From an uncultured Clostridium sp. (GTDB taxonomy: Bacteria > Bacillota > Clostridia > Lachnospirales > Lachnospiraceae): DNA of 14,817 bases. The stretch spans positions 1 to 14,817 of the forward strand of contig CAMEWU010000035.1 in assembly GCA_945946715.1 (NCBI GenBank), written 5' to 3'. The stretch's first letter is position 1, and each line of letters starts with the position of its first letter. The position numbers and the translations under genes were made by a program. Positions 1 through 7,030 of this stretch are shown here, one piece after another. Under the pieces are notes generated by a model. The model made no database searches, had not been told where the DNA came from, and saw only the letters and a list, made by a program, of their open reading frames with translations.

Positions 1-1
1 T

Positions 2-490
2 ACAGTATTGGAGCAGGAATGCATTATTTATGAGGACTTATATCAGGTGTCTGATACAAAAACACAGTCCATTGTAAAGGGTGATATTGAACAGCTCCAG
101 AAGATTACCGAAAAGGAACAGGATGTTATAGATAAGGTTCTGGTGTTAGAAAAACGCAGACAGGGTATTGTAGATAACATTGCTGTAGTACTGAATCGAA
201 ATGGAAAAACTATGACAATTGCTGATATTGTCCGTGTGATGGAGAATCAACCGGAATTTCAAAAGCCTCTCAGTGAGTTGCATCATCGGTTGCGAACTGT
301 GGTAATGCAGCTGCAACAGGTGAATGCACAAAATCGGGATTTGTTGGAAAATGCACTTGAGATGACGGAATTCAATATCAATATCCTTCAAACTGCAGGC
401 CAGGCACCGGAAACTGCGAATTATGACAAGAAGTCTTATAGTGGCGATATGTTGGGCGTGGCATACAGTCAGTTTGACAGTAAAAGCTGA
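2..490 (+). CDS. flgN: FlgN-type flagellar export chaperone, 5' end cut off by the window
   Basis: Small all-helical cytoplasmic protein of the FlgN family, which binds the C-terminal helices of FlgK and FlgL and delivers them to the flagellar export gate. The reading frame is open to the left edge and reads TVLEQECIIYEDLYQV; FlgN proteins usually begin about ten residues before such a segment, so the start codon lies outside. The TTG at 8 could be read as a start but has no ribosome site visible. Long amphipathic helices fill the first two thirds, including a charged EKEQDVIDKVLVLEKRR stretch typical of the family. The C-terminal tail (SYSGDMLGVAYSQFD) is flexible and aromatic, as is common in these chaperones. 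It ends 20 bases before flgK, its expected cargo, which supports the call. Sequence identity in this family is low, so the assignment rests on helix pattern and position. Confidence 0.85.
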   Translation, partial: TVLEQECIIYEDLYQVSDTKTQSIVKGDIEQLQKITEKEQDVIDKVLVLEKRRQGIVDNIAVVLNRNGKTMTIADIVRVMENQPEFQKPLSELHHRLRTVVMQLQQVNAQNRDLLENALEMTEFNINILQTAGQAPETANYDKKSYSGDMLGVAYSQFDSKS

Positions 491-510
491 TAAAGTAAGG
501 AGATGGACAT

Positions 511-2241
511 ATGGCGGGAACGATGGGAAGGATGTACATTGGTACTTCCGGCTTACAGGCACATCAGAATGCAATTAATACAACTGCACATAACTTAACA
601 AATTTGGACACTGAAGGCTATTCCCGTCAACAGGTATTGATGGCCGACCGGGCTTATCAGAATCTGGGATATACCAAGGTTGGAATTAAACAGACCGGGC
701 TTGGAACGAAAGTTGAAGAGACCAGGACTACCAGGGATAAGTATCTGGATAATAAGTATCGGATTCAAACCGGAAGACAGTACTACTATCAGGCTAAGTC
801 AGAAGTGATTAATGAGGCACAGGAGTATTTTGGTGAAACGGAAGGCAGTACATTCCAGGATTACATGAAAAACTTATGGAACTCGATTCAGGAAGTGCAG
901 AAAGAACCAAATAGCTTCGTAAAACGGACTGCTTTGGTGGCAACGGCATCTTCATTTGTGGATCGTGCCAGTGAAATATATACACAGTTAAAGACCTATC
1001 AAAGAAATCTCAATGATGAGATTCAGGATCAGGCAGATAAAATCAATAAGATTGCAAAAGAAATCTATGATTTGAATGAAAAGATATTGAAATGTGAGGC
1101 GGGAAAATTAGAGTCCGCCAATGATTATAAAGATGCAAGAAACCAGGCTTTGGATGAACTATCCAGTTTGATTTCTGTTGAAGTTCGGGAGCAATCCAAT
1201 GGAACTGTTAACGTATATGCGGAGGAACATCTTCTGGTATCAGATGATAGAACCTTTGAAATTGGAACCAGGCCGGTGGCCCCAGGTTCTGATTTGCTTA
1301 CCGTATATTGGAAATCAGATGATACAACCGTGTTTAATTTAGAAAGAAATAGTGTGGCAGGAGATAATTCTGATACCGGTTCCCTGAAAGGAATGTTATC
1401 TGCCAGAGGAGACTATACACCGGATTATACGGATATCCCACTAAGAGAGAATTATGGGAATGAAGCTGATTATCAGAATGCGTTGCAAACCTATAATCGT
1501 ACTTTGAATAACCGGGATATTGCAAGCCTGATTTCTCAGTTTGATCAGTTAATTCATGGTATGGTGACCAGGATTAATGATGTGCTCTGCCCTAATACTA
1601 CAATTACGGATACCAGAGGCATGACTTACACTATTTTGAATACGGAAATTGCGGGTAAAGGCTTTGGAGAAGGCAATGATATTCAGGGAATAGAGCTGTT
1701 TACCCGAAAAGGTGTTGACCGTTATCGGGAACAGACAATAACTGTGTTGGATGGAAGTGGAAATCCAACGACTAAAACGGTTCAAGTGTATCAGCCGGAG
1801 AATCCGGATGATTATTATTCGTTATATACAGTAGAGCAGATTCAGATTAATGATGTACTGGTCAAGAATCCGGCATTGTTACCGTTAACCAAGGTGAATG
1901 GAGAAGAATACCAGGATGTAGCAAATCAACTGTTAGAGCTTTGGAATGAAGATTTTGCTACCTTAGACCCGAATACATTAGTTATGAATAATTTTGACGG
2001 TTATTATACTGCAATGGTTGGAGATTATGCAAACAAGGGATATACATATACCAGTATTGCAGAGAAGCAGGCAACTCTGGTAAATGAAGTAAATAATCAG
2101 CGGCAACAAGTGTTAGGCGTGTCGTCTGACGAGGAACTTACCAATTTGATTCGATATCAGCATGCGTATAATGCATCTTCCCGGTATATAACCGTTGTTT
2201 CAGACATGATAGCACATATAATAGAAAAGCTGGGAGCTTAG
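511..2241 (+). CDS. flgK: Flagellar hook-associated protein 1 (first FlgK copy)
   Basis: Structural protein of the hook-filament junction, exported through the flagellar type III system. The N-terminal rod-type helix is clear at about residues 10-45 (TSGLQAHQNAINTTAHNLTN, then TEGYSRQQ). A middle section carries the FlgK pattern of a GSLKGMLSARGDY turn (near 290) followed by a helix ending in MVTRINDVL. The C-terminal helix has the canonical form DEELTNLIRYQHAYNASSRY followed by an IIEKLG end. The 576-residue length is ordinary for FlgK. The start is set by TAAGGAG at 495-502, about eight bases before ATG; the downstream ATGs at 523 and 532 have no such site. It lies directly after flgN and before a second flgK-like gene, so it is probably co-transcribed. 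Of the two copies this one keeps the better C-terminal consensus. Confidence 0.95.
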   Translation: MAGTMGRMYIGTSGLQAHQNAINTTAHNLTNLDTEGYSRQQVLMADRAYQNLGYTKVGIKQTGLGTKVEETRTTRDKYLDNKYRIQTGRQYYYQAKSEVINEAQEYFGETEGSTFQDYMKNLWNSIQEVQKEPNSFVKRTALVATASSFVDRASEIYTQLKTYQRNLNDEIQDQADKINKIAKEIYDLNEKILKCEAGKLESANDYKDARNQALDELSSLISVEVREQSNGTVNVYAEEHLLVSDDRTFEIGTRPVAPGSDLLTVYWKSDDTTVFNLERNSVAGDNSDTGSLKGMLSARGDYTPDYTDIPLRENYGNEADYQNALQTYNRTLNNRDIASLISQFDQLIHGMVTRINDVLCPNTTITDTRGMTYTILNTEIAGKGFGEGNDIQGIELFTRKGVDRYREQTITVLDGSGNPTTKTVQVYQPENPDDYYSLYTVEQIQINDVLVKNPALLPLTKVNGEEYQDVANQLLELWNEDFATLDPNTLVMNNFDGYYTAMVGDYANKGYTYTSIAEKQATLVNEVNNQRQQVLGVSSDEELTNLIRYQHAYNASSRYITVVSDMIAHIIEKLGA

Positions 2242-2268
2242 CGGAAATCAGGAAAAGGATGTGAGACG

Positions 2269-4143
2269 ATGGCAGCAACATTTTTAGGGCTGAATACAAC
2301 AAAATCAGGACTGAATTATTATCAGGCGGCAATCAATACAACGGCACATAATGTATCCAATGCTGAAACAAAAGGCTATTCCCGGCAAACGGTCACCAGC
2401 AAAGCGTCTAATGCATTACGGTTAGGCAATTCTGCCGGTATGCAGGGGACAGGTGTTACCCTGACGGGTGTAGAACAGATTCGGAATCCTTATTATGATG
2501 TAAAATATTGGAATAATAATAGTTTAAAAGGTGAGTATGGAAGCAAGTACGATTATTCCTATGAGATTGAGAATTATTTTAATGAAATGAATTCTGCCAC
2601 AGGTTATACAACGTTGTTGACAAATATTCAGAATTCTATGAAGGATTTGGCAGATGATCCGTCCAGTACAACGACCCGGGTACAGTATGTTAATGATTTT
2701 CAAAGTTATACCGAGTTGTTTAATGAGATTGCAAATAATCTCCAAAATACCCAGAAGAGCTTAAATGATGAACTGGTAGTTCGAGTAGGAGAAATTAATT
2801 CCATTGCAAAAGAGATATTTACATTAAATGATCAGATTATAAATATCGAACTTCGGGATGGTAATGCCAATGATTTAAGAGATCAGCGGCTGCTGCTGGT
2901 TGATCAGTTGTCTGAGCTGGTAAATGTCACGACTGAAGAGACACCGATTTTGGCAGAGGATGGACATGATTCCGGTGCCACCAGATTTACGGTCTGGATT
3001 AATGGTGAATTGTTGCTGGATGATTTGCAATGTCGGCAGCTGATGGAAGTTCCTCGGGATGAAAAAGTAAATGCAACGGATGTTGATGGGTTGTATGAAT
3101 TGGCATGGAGGAATAATGATGGTACTGCCGGAGATGAATTCAGTATTTCCAGTCCTACGTTAACCGGTAAAATTGCAGGACTGGTGGCAGTTCGCGATGG
3201 AAATAACAATCATGGATTTGTAGGAAAATCTGTTGATGCAGGAGTAGATGCAAAGGGTGTTTACGTTAAAATGGAGACGGATAAGGCATTTACACTCAAT
3301 AGTCTGAATGTGGCAGAAGAAGGAAAAATCCGGATTCATGATACAGATTACTATTATGATGATTTTGAAGCAGAGTATGATAATGCAACAGGTGAGATTA
3401 CCGGTTATACCTTTCATAATTTAAGAGTATTATCAGCAGACGGTAAAACTCAGGTTCCTGCAGATGCATCAAAGATTAAAACCGGAGTAACTGCAAAAGT
3501 GGGAAATAATGTTAATTTTGAAGGGGTCCCATATTATATGTCCAAGTTAAATGAGTTTGTAAGGACATTTTCCAGACACATTAATGATATCTGCGTATCC
3601 GGTGTAGATGCAGATGGAAATCAGGGGCTGGATATGTTAAATACTTTGGATGTTAACGGAAACAGTTATAATTTATCTGCAACCACAGGTGATACCAGCT
3701 TTAACTCGAAAGGGGTATCTTATTACCGCCTGACGGTATTGAACTGGGATATTCATGATGAAATAATGAAAGACCCAAATAAAGTGGTGGTTTCCGATGC
3801 ACGGGCAATTGAACAGGGAAATATAGAGAATTGCGATTTGTTAAAGCAGATACAGGAGAGTTTTACGGATTCCAGCATTTTCAAACAGGGAAGTCCCAGC
3901 CAGTATCTGGAATCCATTATTTCAACGCTGGGTGTACAGACGAATAAATGCAAAGTCTCATCAGAACATCAGGATAATATAGTATACAGCATTAATTATC
4001 AGCGATTGTCAGAATCCAGTGTGGATTCCAATGAAGAAGCAGCCAGTCTGATTGTACAGCGGAATGGATATAATTTGTCGTGTAAGGTTATGTCGGTGTT
4101 GGATGAAATTTATGACAAATTGATTAACGGAACCGGAGTTTAG
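2269..4143 (+). CDS. flgK: Second FlgK-type hook-associated protein
   Basis: A 624-residue paralogue of the preceding gene. The N-terminal rod-type segment is unmistakable (GLNYYQAAINTTAHNVSN, then AETKGYSRQ at about residues 17-44), as is the following FlgK helix region that includes ENYFNEMNS and a long D1-like helical hairpin to about residue 210. The middle domain differs from the first copy and contains acidic stretches around 330-390. The C-terminal region is divergent: SVDSNEEAASLIVQRNGYNLSCKVMSVLDEIYDKLING keeps the EEA.LI and VLDE.YD.LIN pattern but has lost the usual YQ.AY.AS. The start is preceded by AAAAGGA at 2253-2259. The stop TAG at 4141-4143 is also the first part of the flgL ribosome site, so translation of the two is probably coupled. 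It is a FlgK family member with high certainty; whether it replaces or accompanies the first copy in the junction cannot be seen from sequence. Confidence 0.9.
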   Translation: MAATFLGLNTTKSGLNYYQAAINTTAHNVSNAETKGYSRQTVTSKASNALRLGNSAGMQGTGVTLTGVEQIRNPYYDVKYWNNNSLKGEYGSKYDYSYEIENYFNEMNSATGYTTLLTNIQNSMKDLADDPSSTTTRVQYVNDFQSYTELFNEIANNLQNTQKSLNDELVVRVGEINSIAKEIFTLNDQIINIELRDGNANDLRDQRLLLVDQLSELVNVTTEETPILAEDGHDSGATRFTVWINGELLLDDLQCRQLMEVPRDEKVNATDVDGLYELAWRNNDGTAGDEFSISSPTLTGKIAGLVAVRDGNNNHGFVGKSVDAGVDAKGVYVKMETDKAFTLNSLNVAEEGKIRIHDTDYYYDDFEAEYDNATGEITGYTFHNLRVLSADGKTQVPADASKIKTGVTAKVGNNVNFEGVPYYMSKLNEFVRTFSRHINDICVSGVDADGNQGLDMLNTLDVNGNSYNLSATTGDTSFNSKGVSYYRLTVLNWDIHDEIMKDPNKVVVSDARAIEQGNIENCDLLKQIQESFTDSSIFKQGSPSQYLESIISTLGVQTNKCKVSSEHQDNIVYSINYQRLSESSVDSNEEAASLIVQRNGYNLSCKVMSVLDEIYDKLINGTGV

Positions 4144-4155
4144 GAGGGATAAGAT

Positions 4156-5664
4156 ATGCGTGTAACCAATCAAATGATTAGCAATAATTCCCTGCGGAAT
4201 TTACAAACAAGTACGCAGCGGCTGGATACATTGACACAGCAGTTAACAACCGGTCAGAAGATACAGCGGGCGAGTGAGGATCCGGTAGTAGCAGTACGGG
4301 CGTTAAAACTTCGGAATACCGTTAGCCAGTTGCAGCAATACAAAGAAAAGAATATTAAAGATGCAGATTCCTGGATGGAATTAACCGAAAACTCCATTAC
4401 CAGTATTTCGAATTATATCGAGTACATGTCCGGATATTGTACCCAGGGTTCAACGGATTCCTTTAATAACAATGACCGTTCTGCTATAGCAGAAACCATT
4501 CGTGCATATAAAGATATGATTTATTCGGAAGGAAATACCACTTATGCCGGACGTTACATTTTTTCCGGTTATAAGACAGATACCAGTCTGGTATTCAGTG
4601 CAACGGATGCACCAAAATACTCCTATAAGATTACGGAGGAAATGGACAGCAGCAATATTGATATTAAAACCGTTACGGTGAATGCAGTAGATCCGGCAGA
4701 CTTGGATAAGTACCTTGGAGGGACGCTTACCTATGGAACAGATGCGTATCCACAGCAGCAGACGGTATATCGGTTGCGAATGTCTTATGATGAATTAGCA
4801 GAAAATACAGCACCTACAATTACTTATCTTGACGATAGGGGAAATCAGCAGACGTTGTCTGTGTATCGTACAATGGTTAGTACGGAGAAGGAAGAATACT
4901 ATAAGGATTTAGGAGATAATGAAGTACGTTATATTCCGGAGACGGGGGAACTGGTATTTGGAAAAAATGTATATACAAAGCTCCAGAATACAAGCAGTAT
5001 AACCATTGATTATGAGAAGGAAACATTCAAGCAGAATGATTTGCGCCCGGAGCATTATTTTAATTGTGTTCAGACGGAAAAGGCTACTGGAAAAACTGTG
5101 GATTTTGAAATCACAGACGACGACCAGAAGATAGAGTATGAAGTGAATTTTAATCAAAAAATCCGCGTAAATACCTTGGGAAGAGAATTGATTACCCATG
5201 ATATGGGTCGTGCTATTGATGAACTGGCAGACAAAGTGGAAGAAGTGGATGATGCAGAAAAGCGGCTGGCGGAATTAAAAGGCTTGCTGACCAATCCAAA
5301 GTATTCCAATGATACAGCAGCCGTGCAACAGATTAATTATATGATTGCAGATGCTGAAAATGAAGTGAAAATGAAGAATCAGGAAATGCAGGCATTGTTT
5401 AACCGGCATATAACAGTGTTCCAGGATTTTCAGACGGATGTGACAACCTTGCAGTCGGATTCCGGTGCCAGAACAGAAAAACTGGATATGATAGCTGCCA
5501 GAGTGGCAGATCAATTTACGAATTTTACCGAATTGATGTCTGCGAATGAAGAGGTGGAGTATGAGGATAAAGCCATTGAATACTCATCCAACAAGATTGT
5601 ATATAATGCAGCTTTACAGGTAACAGGAGGCGTATTGCAGAAGTCCTTGCTTGACTTCTTATAA
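4156..5664 (+). CDS. flgL: Flagellar hook-associated protein 3, enlarged form
   Basis: Junction protein between FlgK and the filament, related to flagellin. The N-terminus MRVTNQMISNNSLRNLQ with TTGQKIQRASEDPVVAVRAL (residues 1-50) is diagnostic of FlgL, as is GRYIFSGYKTD near 132-142. FlgL features resume near 333 (NQKIRVNTLGRELITHDMGRAIDELA), then a coiled-coil hairpin from about 360 to 465, and the C-terminal helix with YSSNKIVYNAAL and QKSLLDFL. At 502 residues it is much longer than Bacillus or enterobacterial FlgL (about 300); the extra mass lies at roughly 150-320 and is probably a surface-exposed beta domain. The ATG follows TAGGAGGGA at 4141-4149, which overlaps the stop codon of the second flgK. 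It is the last structural gene before fliW and ends 70 bases ahead of it. Confidence 0.95.
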   Translation: MRVTNQMISNNSLRNLQTSTQRLDTLTQQLTTGQKIQRASEDPVVAVRALKLRNTVSQLQQYKEKNIKDADSWMELTENSITSISNYIEYMSGYCTQGSTDSFNNNDRSAIAETIRAYKDMIYSEGNTTYAGRYIFSGYKTDTSLVFSATDAPKYSYKITEEMDSSNIDIKTVTVNAVDPADLDKYLGGTLTYGTDAYPQQQTVYRLRMSYDELAENTAPTITYLDDRGNQQTLSVYRTMVSTEKEEYYKDLGDNEVRYIPETGELVFGKNVYTKLQNTSSITIDYEKETFKQNDLRPEHYFNCVQTEKATGKTVDFEITDDDQKIEYEVNFNQKIRVNTLGRELITHDMGRAIDELADKVEEVDDAEKRLAELKGLLTNPKYSNDTAAVQQINYMIADAENEVKMKNQEMQALFNRHITVFQDFQTDVTTLQSDSGARTEKLDMIAARVADQFTNFTELMSANEEVEYEDKAIEYSSNKIVYNAALQVTGGVLQKSLLDFL

Positions 5665-5734
5665 AAAGTATGGGAAAGTTATATTATGGGGAGGGCTGAA
5701 GAAGCTCTAGTTTAGACGGAAAAGGAGAAATGGT

Positions 5735-6193
5735 ATGGTAGCACAAACAAGACTATTTGGGGAAGTTACGATTGATGATGATAAGGTTCTGGAATTTCCA
5801 AACGGAATCATAGGTATCGAAGATAAGCATAAATTTGCAATTATTTATGACGTTGAACGGGGAAAAGATACTTCTATCCGCTGGCTGCAGTCCATGGAAG
5901 ACCCATATCTGGCATTGCCGGTTATTGAACCTTTTGCAATTTTAGATGAATACAATCCAATCATTGAAGATGCATTGCTGGAAAATATTGACAATCCAAA
6001 GGATGATGATATTGTAGTGCTGTTGACCTTGATTATATCTTCCGATGTTACAAAGGTGACAGCGAACATGAAGGCTCCAATCGTGATTAATTCTGCGAGC
6101 TGTAAAGGGACACAGATTATTGTGGAAAATCCGGAGTATGAAGCAAAATTCAATGTATATGATGCAGTTCAAAAGAAAAAGGCAGGTGAGTGA
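5735..6193 (+). CDS. fliW: Flagellar assembly factor FliW, CsrA antagonist
   Basis: A 152-residue cytoplasmic beta-barrel protein. In Bacillus subtilis FliW binds either flagellin or CsrA: free flagellin captures FliW, releasing CsrA to repress flagellin translation, and export of flagellin reverses this. The family signature is visible at residues 17-40 (KVLEFPNGIIGIEDKHKFAIIY), followed by WLQSMEDPYLALPVIEPF at about 50-67 and the VVLLTLIISSDVTKVTANMKAPIVIN segment at about 94-119. Length is typical. The start at 5735 follows AAAGGAG (5721-5727); an ATG five bases earlier is in another frame and stops at once. The stop codon is two bases before the csrA start, giving the classic fliW-csrA pair and equal expression of the two antagonists. 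Directly downstream of flgL, as in many Firmicutes. Confidence 0.97.
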   Translation: MVAQTRLFGEVTIDDDKVLEFPNGIIGIEDKHKFAIIYDVERGKDTSIRWLQSMEDPYLALPVIEPFAILDEYNPIIEDALLENIDNPKDDDIVVLLTLIISSDVTKVTANMKAPIVINSASCKGTQIIVENPEYEAKFNVYDAVQKKKAGE

Positions 6194-6195
6194 TT

Positions 6196-6414
6196 ATGTT
6201 AGCATTATCCAGAAAACAAAATGAAGCCATAATAGTGGGAAATGATATCGAAATCACTATCCTGGAAATCAAAGGTGAACAGGTAAAAATTGGTATTAAT
6301 GCTCCAAAATCAGTACCGGTATATCGGAAAGAATTATATACACAGATTAAGGATGCCAATCAAGAAGCAATTGAACAGGCAAATTCTGTGGAGGCGTTAA
6401 AGGGGCTGCTGTAA
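6196..6414 (+). CDS. csrA: Translational regulator CsrA
   Basis: A 72-residue dimeric RNA-binding protein that recognises GGA in hairpin loops and blocks ribosome binding. The start MLALSRK with Arg6, the core ITILEIKGEQVKIGINAPKSVPVYRKELY and Arg44 in VYRKE match the RNA-binding residues of the family. Residue 3 is Ala rather than the usual Val or Ile, a mild change. A C-terminal tail after the last strand (IKDANQEAIEQANSVEALKGLL) is longer than in Escherichia coli and like Bacillus CsrA, where this region belongs to the FliW-binding face. I chose ATG 6196 over the in-frame GTG at 6190 because CsrA proteins begin ML.LSRK and AGGTGAG at 6185-6191 is well spaced for it. That ribosome site runs into the fliW stop, so translation is coupled. 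Its probable targets are the flagellin and perhaps flaG leaders in this window. Confidence 0.96.
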   Translation: MLALSRKQNEAIIVGNDIEITILEIKGEQVKIGINAPKSVPVYRKELYTQIKDANQEAIEQANSVEALKGLL

Positions 6415-6432
6415 TGGCAGCTTCTTTAATTT
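6400..6432 (+). terminator. Intrinsic terminator overlapping the csrA stop codon
   Basis: An 11-pair stem can form between 6400-6410 and 6416-6426 with a five-base loop GTAAT and three G-T wobbles; its core is GGCTGC pairing with GCAGCT. The right arm runs into TTCTTTAATTT. The csrA stop TAA lies in the loop. It plausibly ends the flgN-to-csrA transcript. The U-run is interrupted, so readthrough into flaG is possible. Confidence 0.65.
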
Positions 6433-6453
6433 CAAAAAGTGCAGAAGAAGTGT

Positions 6454-6481
6454 TAATTTATTTTATAAAACGGTCGATATA
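6454..6481 (+). promoter_or_regulatory. Candidate sigma-28 (SigD/FliA) promoter for flaG-fliD-fliS
   Basis: A -35-like TAAT at 6454-6457 is separated by 16 bases from TCGATAT at 6474-6480, one base off the sigma-28 -10 consensus CCGATAT. The stretch 6465-6481 matches the flagellin promoter region at 9989-10005 in 15 of 17 positions, which strengthens the call. The predicted start, seven or so bases downstream, would give a leader of about 70 bases. It sits in the largest gap of this half of the window, just after the csrA terminator. Confidence 0.6.
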
Positions 6482-6497
6482 GTAGTTAGCAATTATT

Positions 6498-6554
6498 TTC
6501 AATATACTTATTTTATTGAAGGAACAATAGATTAGAATTCACACGGAGGTGGAA
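6498..6554 (+). promoter_or_regulatory. flaG leader: hairpin plus candidate CsrA site over the Shine-Dalgarno
   Basis: A perfect inverted repeat, TTCAATA (6498-6504) and TATTGAA (6514-6520), forms a seven-pair hairpin in the predicted leader. Further on, ACACGGAGGT at 6541-6550 contains the Shine-Dalgarno and fits the Csr/Rsm motif (A/U)CANGGANG(U/A) at every position. The bases around it can pair as TTC-CAC with GTG-GAA (6538-6544 and 6549-6554, one bulged A), leaving GGAG in the loop. Because any GGAGG site already supplies most of the motif, this is suggestive only. Confidence 0.4.
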
Positions 6555-6557
6555 GAC

Positions 6558-7013
6558 ATGGGAATAGGTGGAATTGAATCAAGTGTAGCATCCAGCAGTG
6601 TCCGGAGTCTGAATACAAAGACAACGGCACCGGAGATAACAAGTGTACAGGCGGCAACACCGGTTGCAGAAAATTATGCAAAGGTTGTAAAGCCGACAGA
6701 AGGTAATAACGCTAACAACAGCAATGAAAATCAGAATCAGAATTCACAGGAACAGATGTATGGTGAAGGAGTTCCGATTCAGGAAGTGTCAAAAGAAAAA
6801 GTTGAAAGTGCACTTCGGGACATTAATACAAAGATACGTCCGACACATACAGAGTGTCAGTTCTCTTATCATGAAGAGACAAAGCGGATTTCTATTAAGG
6901 TATTAGATCAGGAATCCGGCGAAGTAATCCGGGAAATTCCACCGGAGAAAACCTTGGATATGATAGCAAGAACCTTAGAGTTAGCCGGTATTCTGGTAGA
7001 TGAAAAACGTTAG
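6558..7013 (+). CDS. flaG: FlaG family flagellar protein
   Basis: A 151-residue protein with the FlaG domain at about residues 97-148: CQFSYHEETKRISIKVLDQ, then GEVIREIPPEKTLDM and a helix ending in GILVDEKR. The first 80 residues are low-complexity and probably disordered, rich in Ser, Thr, Asn and Gln (an NNANNSNENQNQN run near 51-63). In other bacteria FlaG affects filament length and sits beside fliD; its biochemical role is not settled. The ATG at 6558 is chosen because CGGAGGTGG (6544-6552) precedes it; a GTG at 6549 is in frame but lies inside that ribosome site. It follows the predicted sigma-28 promoter and is 17 bases from fliD, so flaG, fliD and fliS are probably one transcript. 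Confidence 0.93.
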   Translation: MGIGGIESSVASSSVRSLNTKTTAPEITSVQAATPVAENYAKVVKPTEGNNANNSNENQNQNSQEQMYGEGVPIQEVSKEKVESALRDINTKIRPTHTECQFSYHEETKRISIKVLDQESGEVIREIPPEKTLDMIARTLELAGILVDEKR

Positions 7014-7030
7014 AAAAGGAGGGAATCGTT

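Noticed and set aside
146..574. Minus-strand open frames such as 146-574, 2904-3209, 5845-6153 and 8592-8852
   Set aside because: All lie antisense to strongly recognised flagellar genes, lack ribosome sites and have no recognisable protein pattern.
5651..5686. Possible sigma-A promoter before fliW (TTGACT at 5651, TATATT at 5680)
   Set aside because: The spacer is 23 bases, too long for a normal promoter, and no better pairing was found.
5692..5708. Small hairpin in the flgL-fliW gap (AGGGCT facing AGCTCT)
   Set aside because: Six pairs with a wobble, no U-run, and no GGA in the loop; it could be chance.
6190..6192. GTG as the csrA start, and GTG 6549 as the flaG start
   Set aside because: Both lie within the ribosome sites of the ATG codons at 6196 and 6558, and CsrA proteins begin with ML.LSRK.
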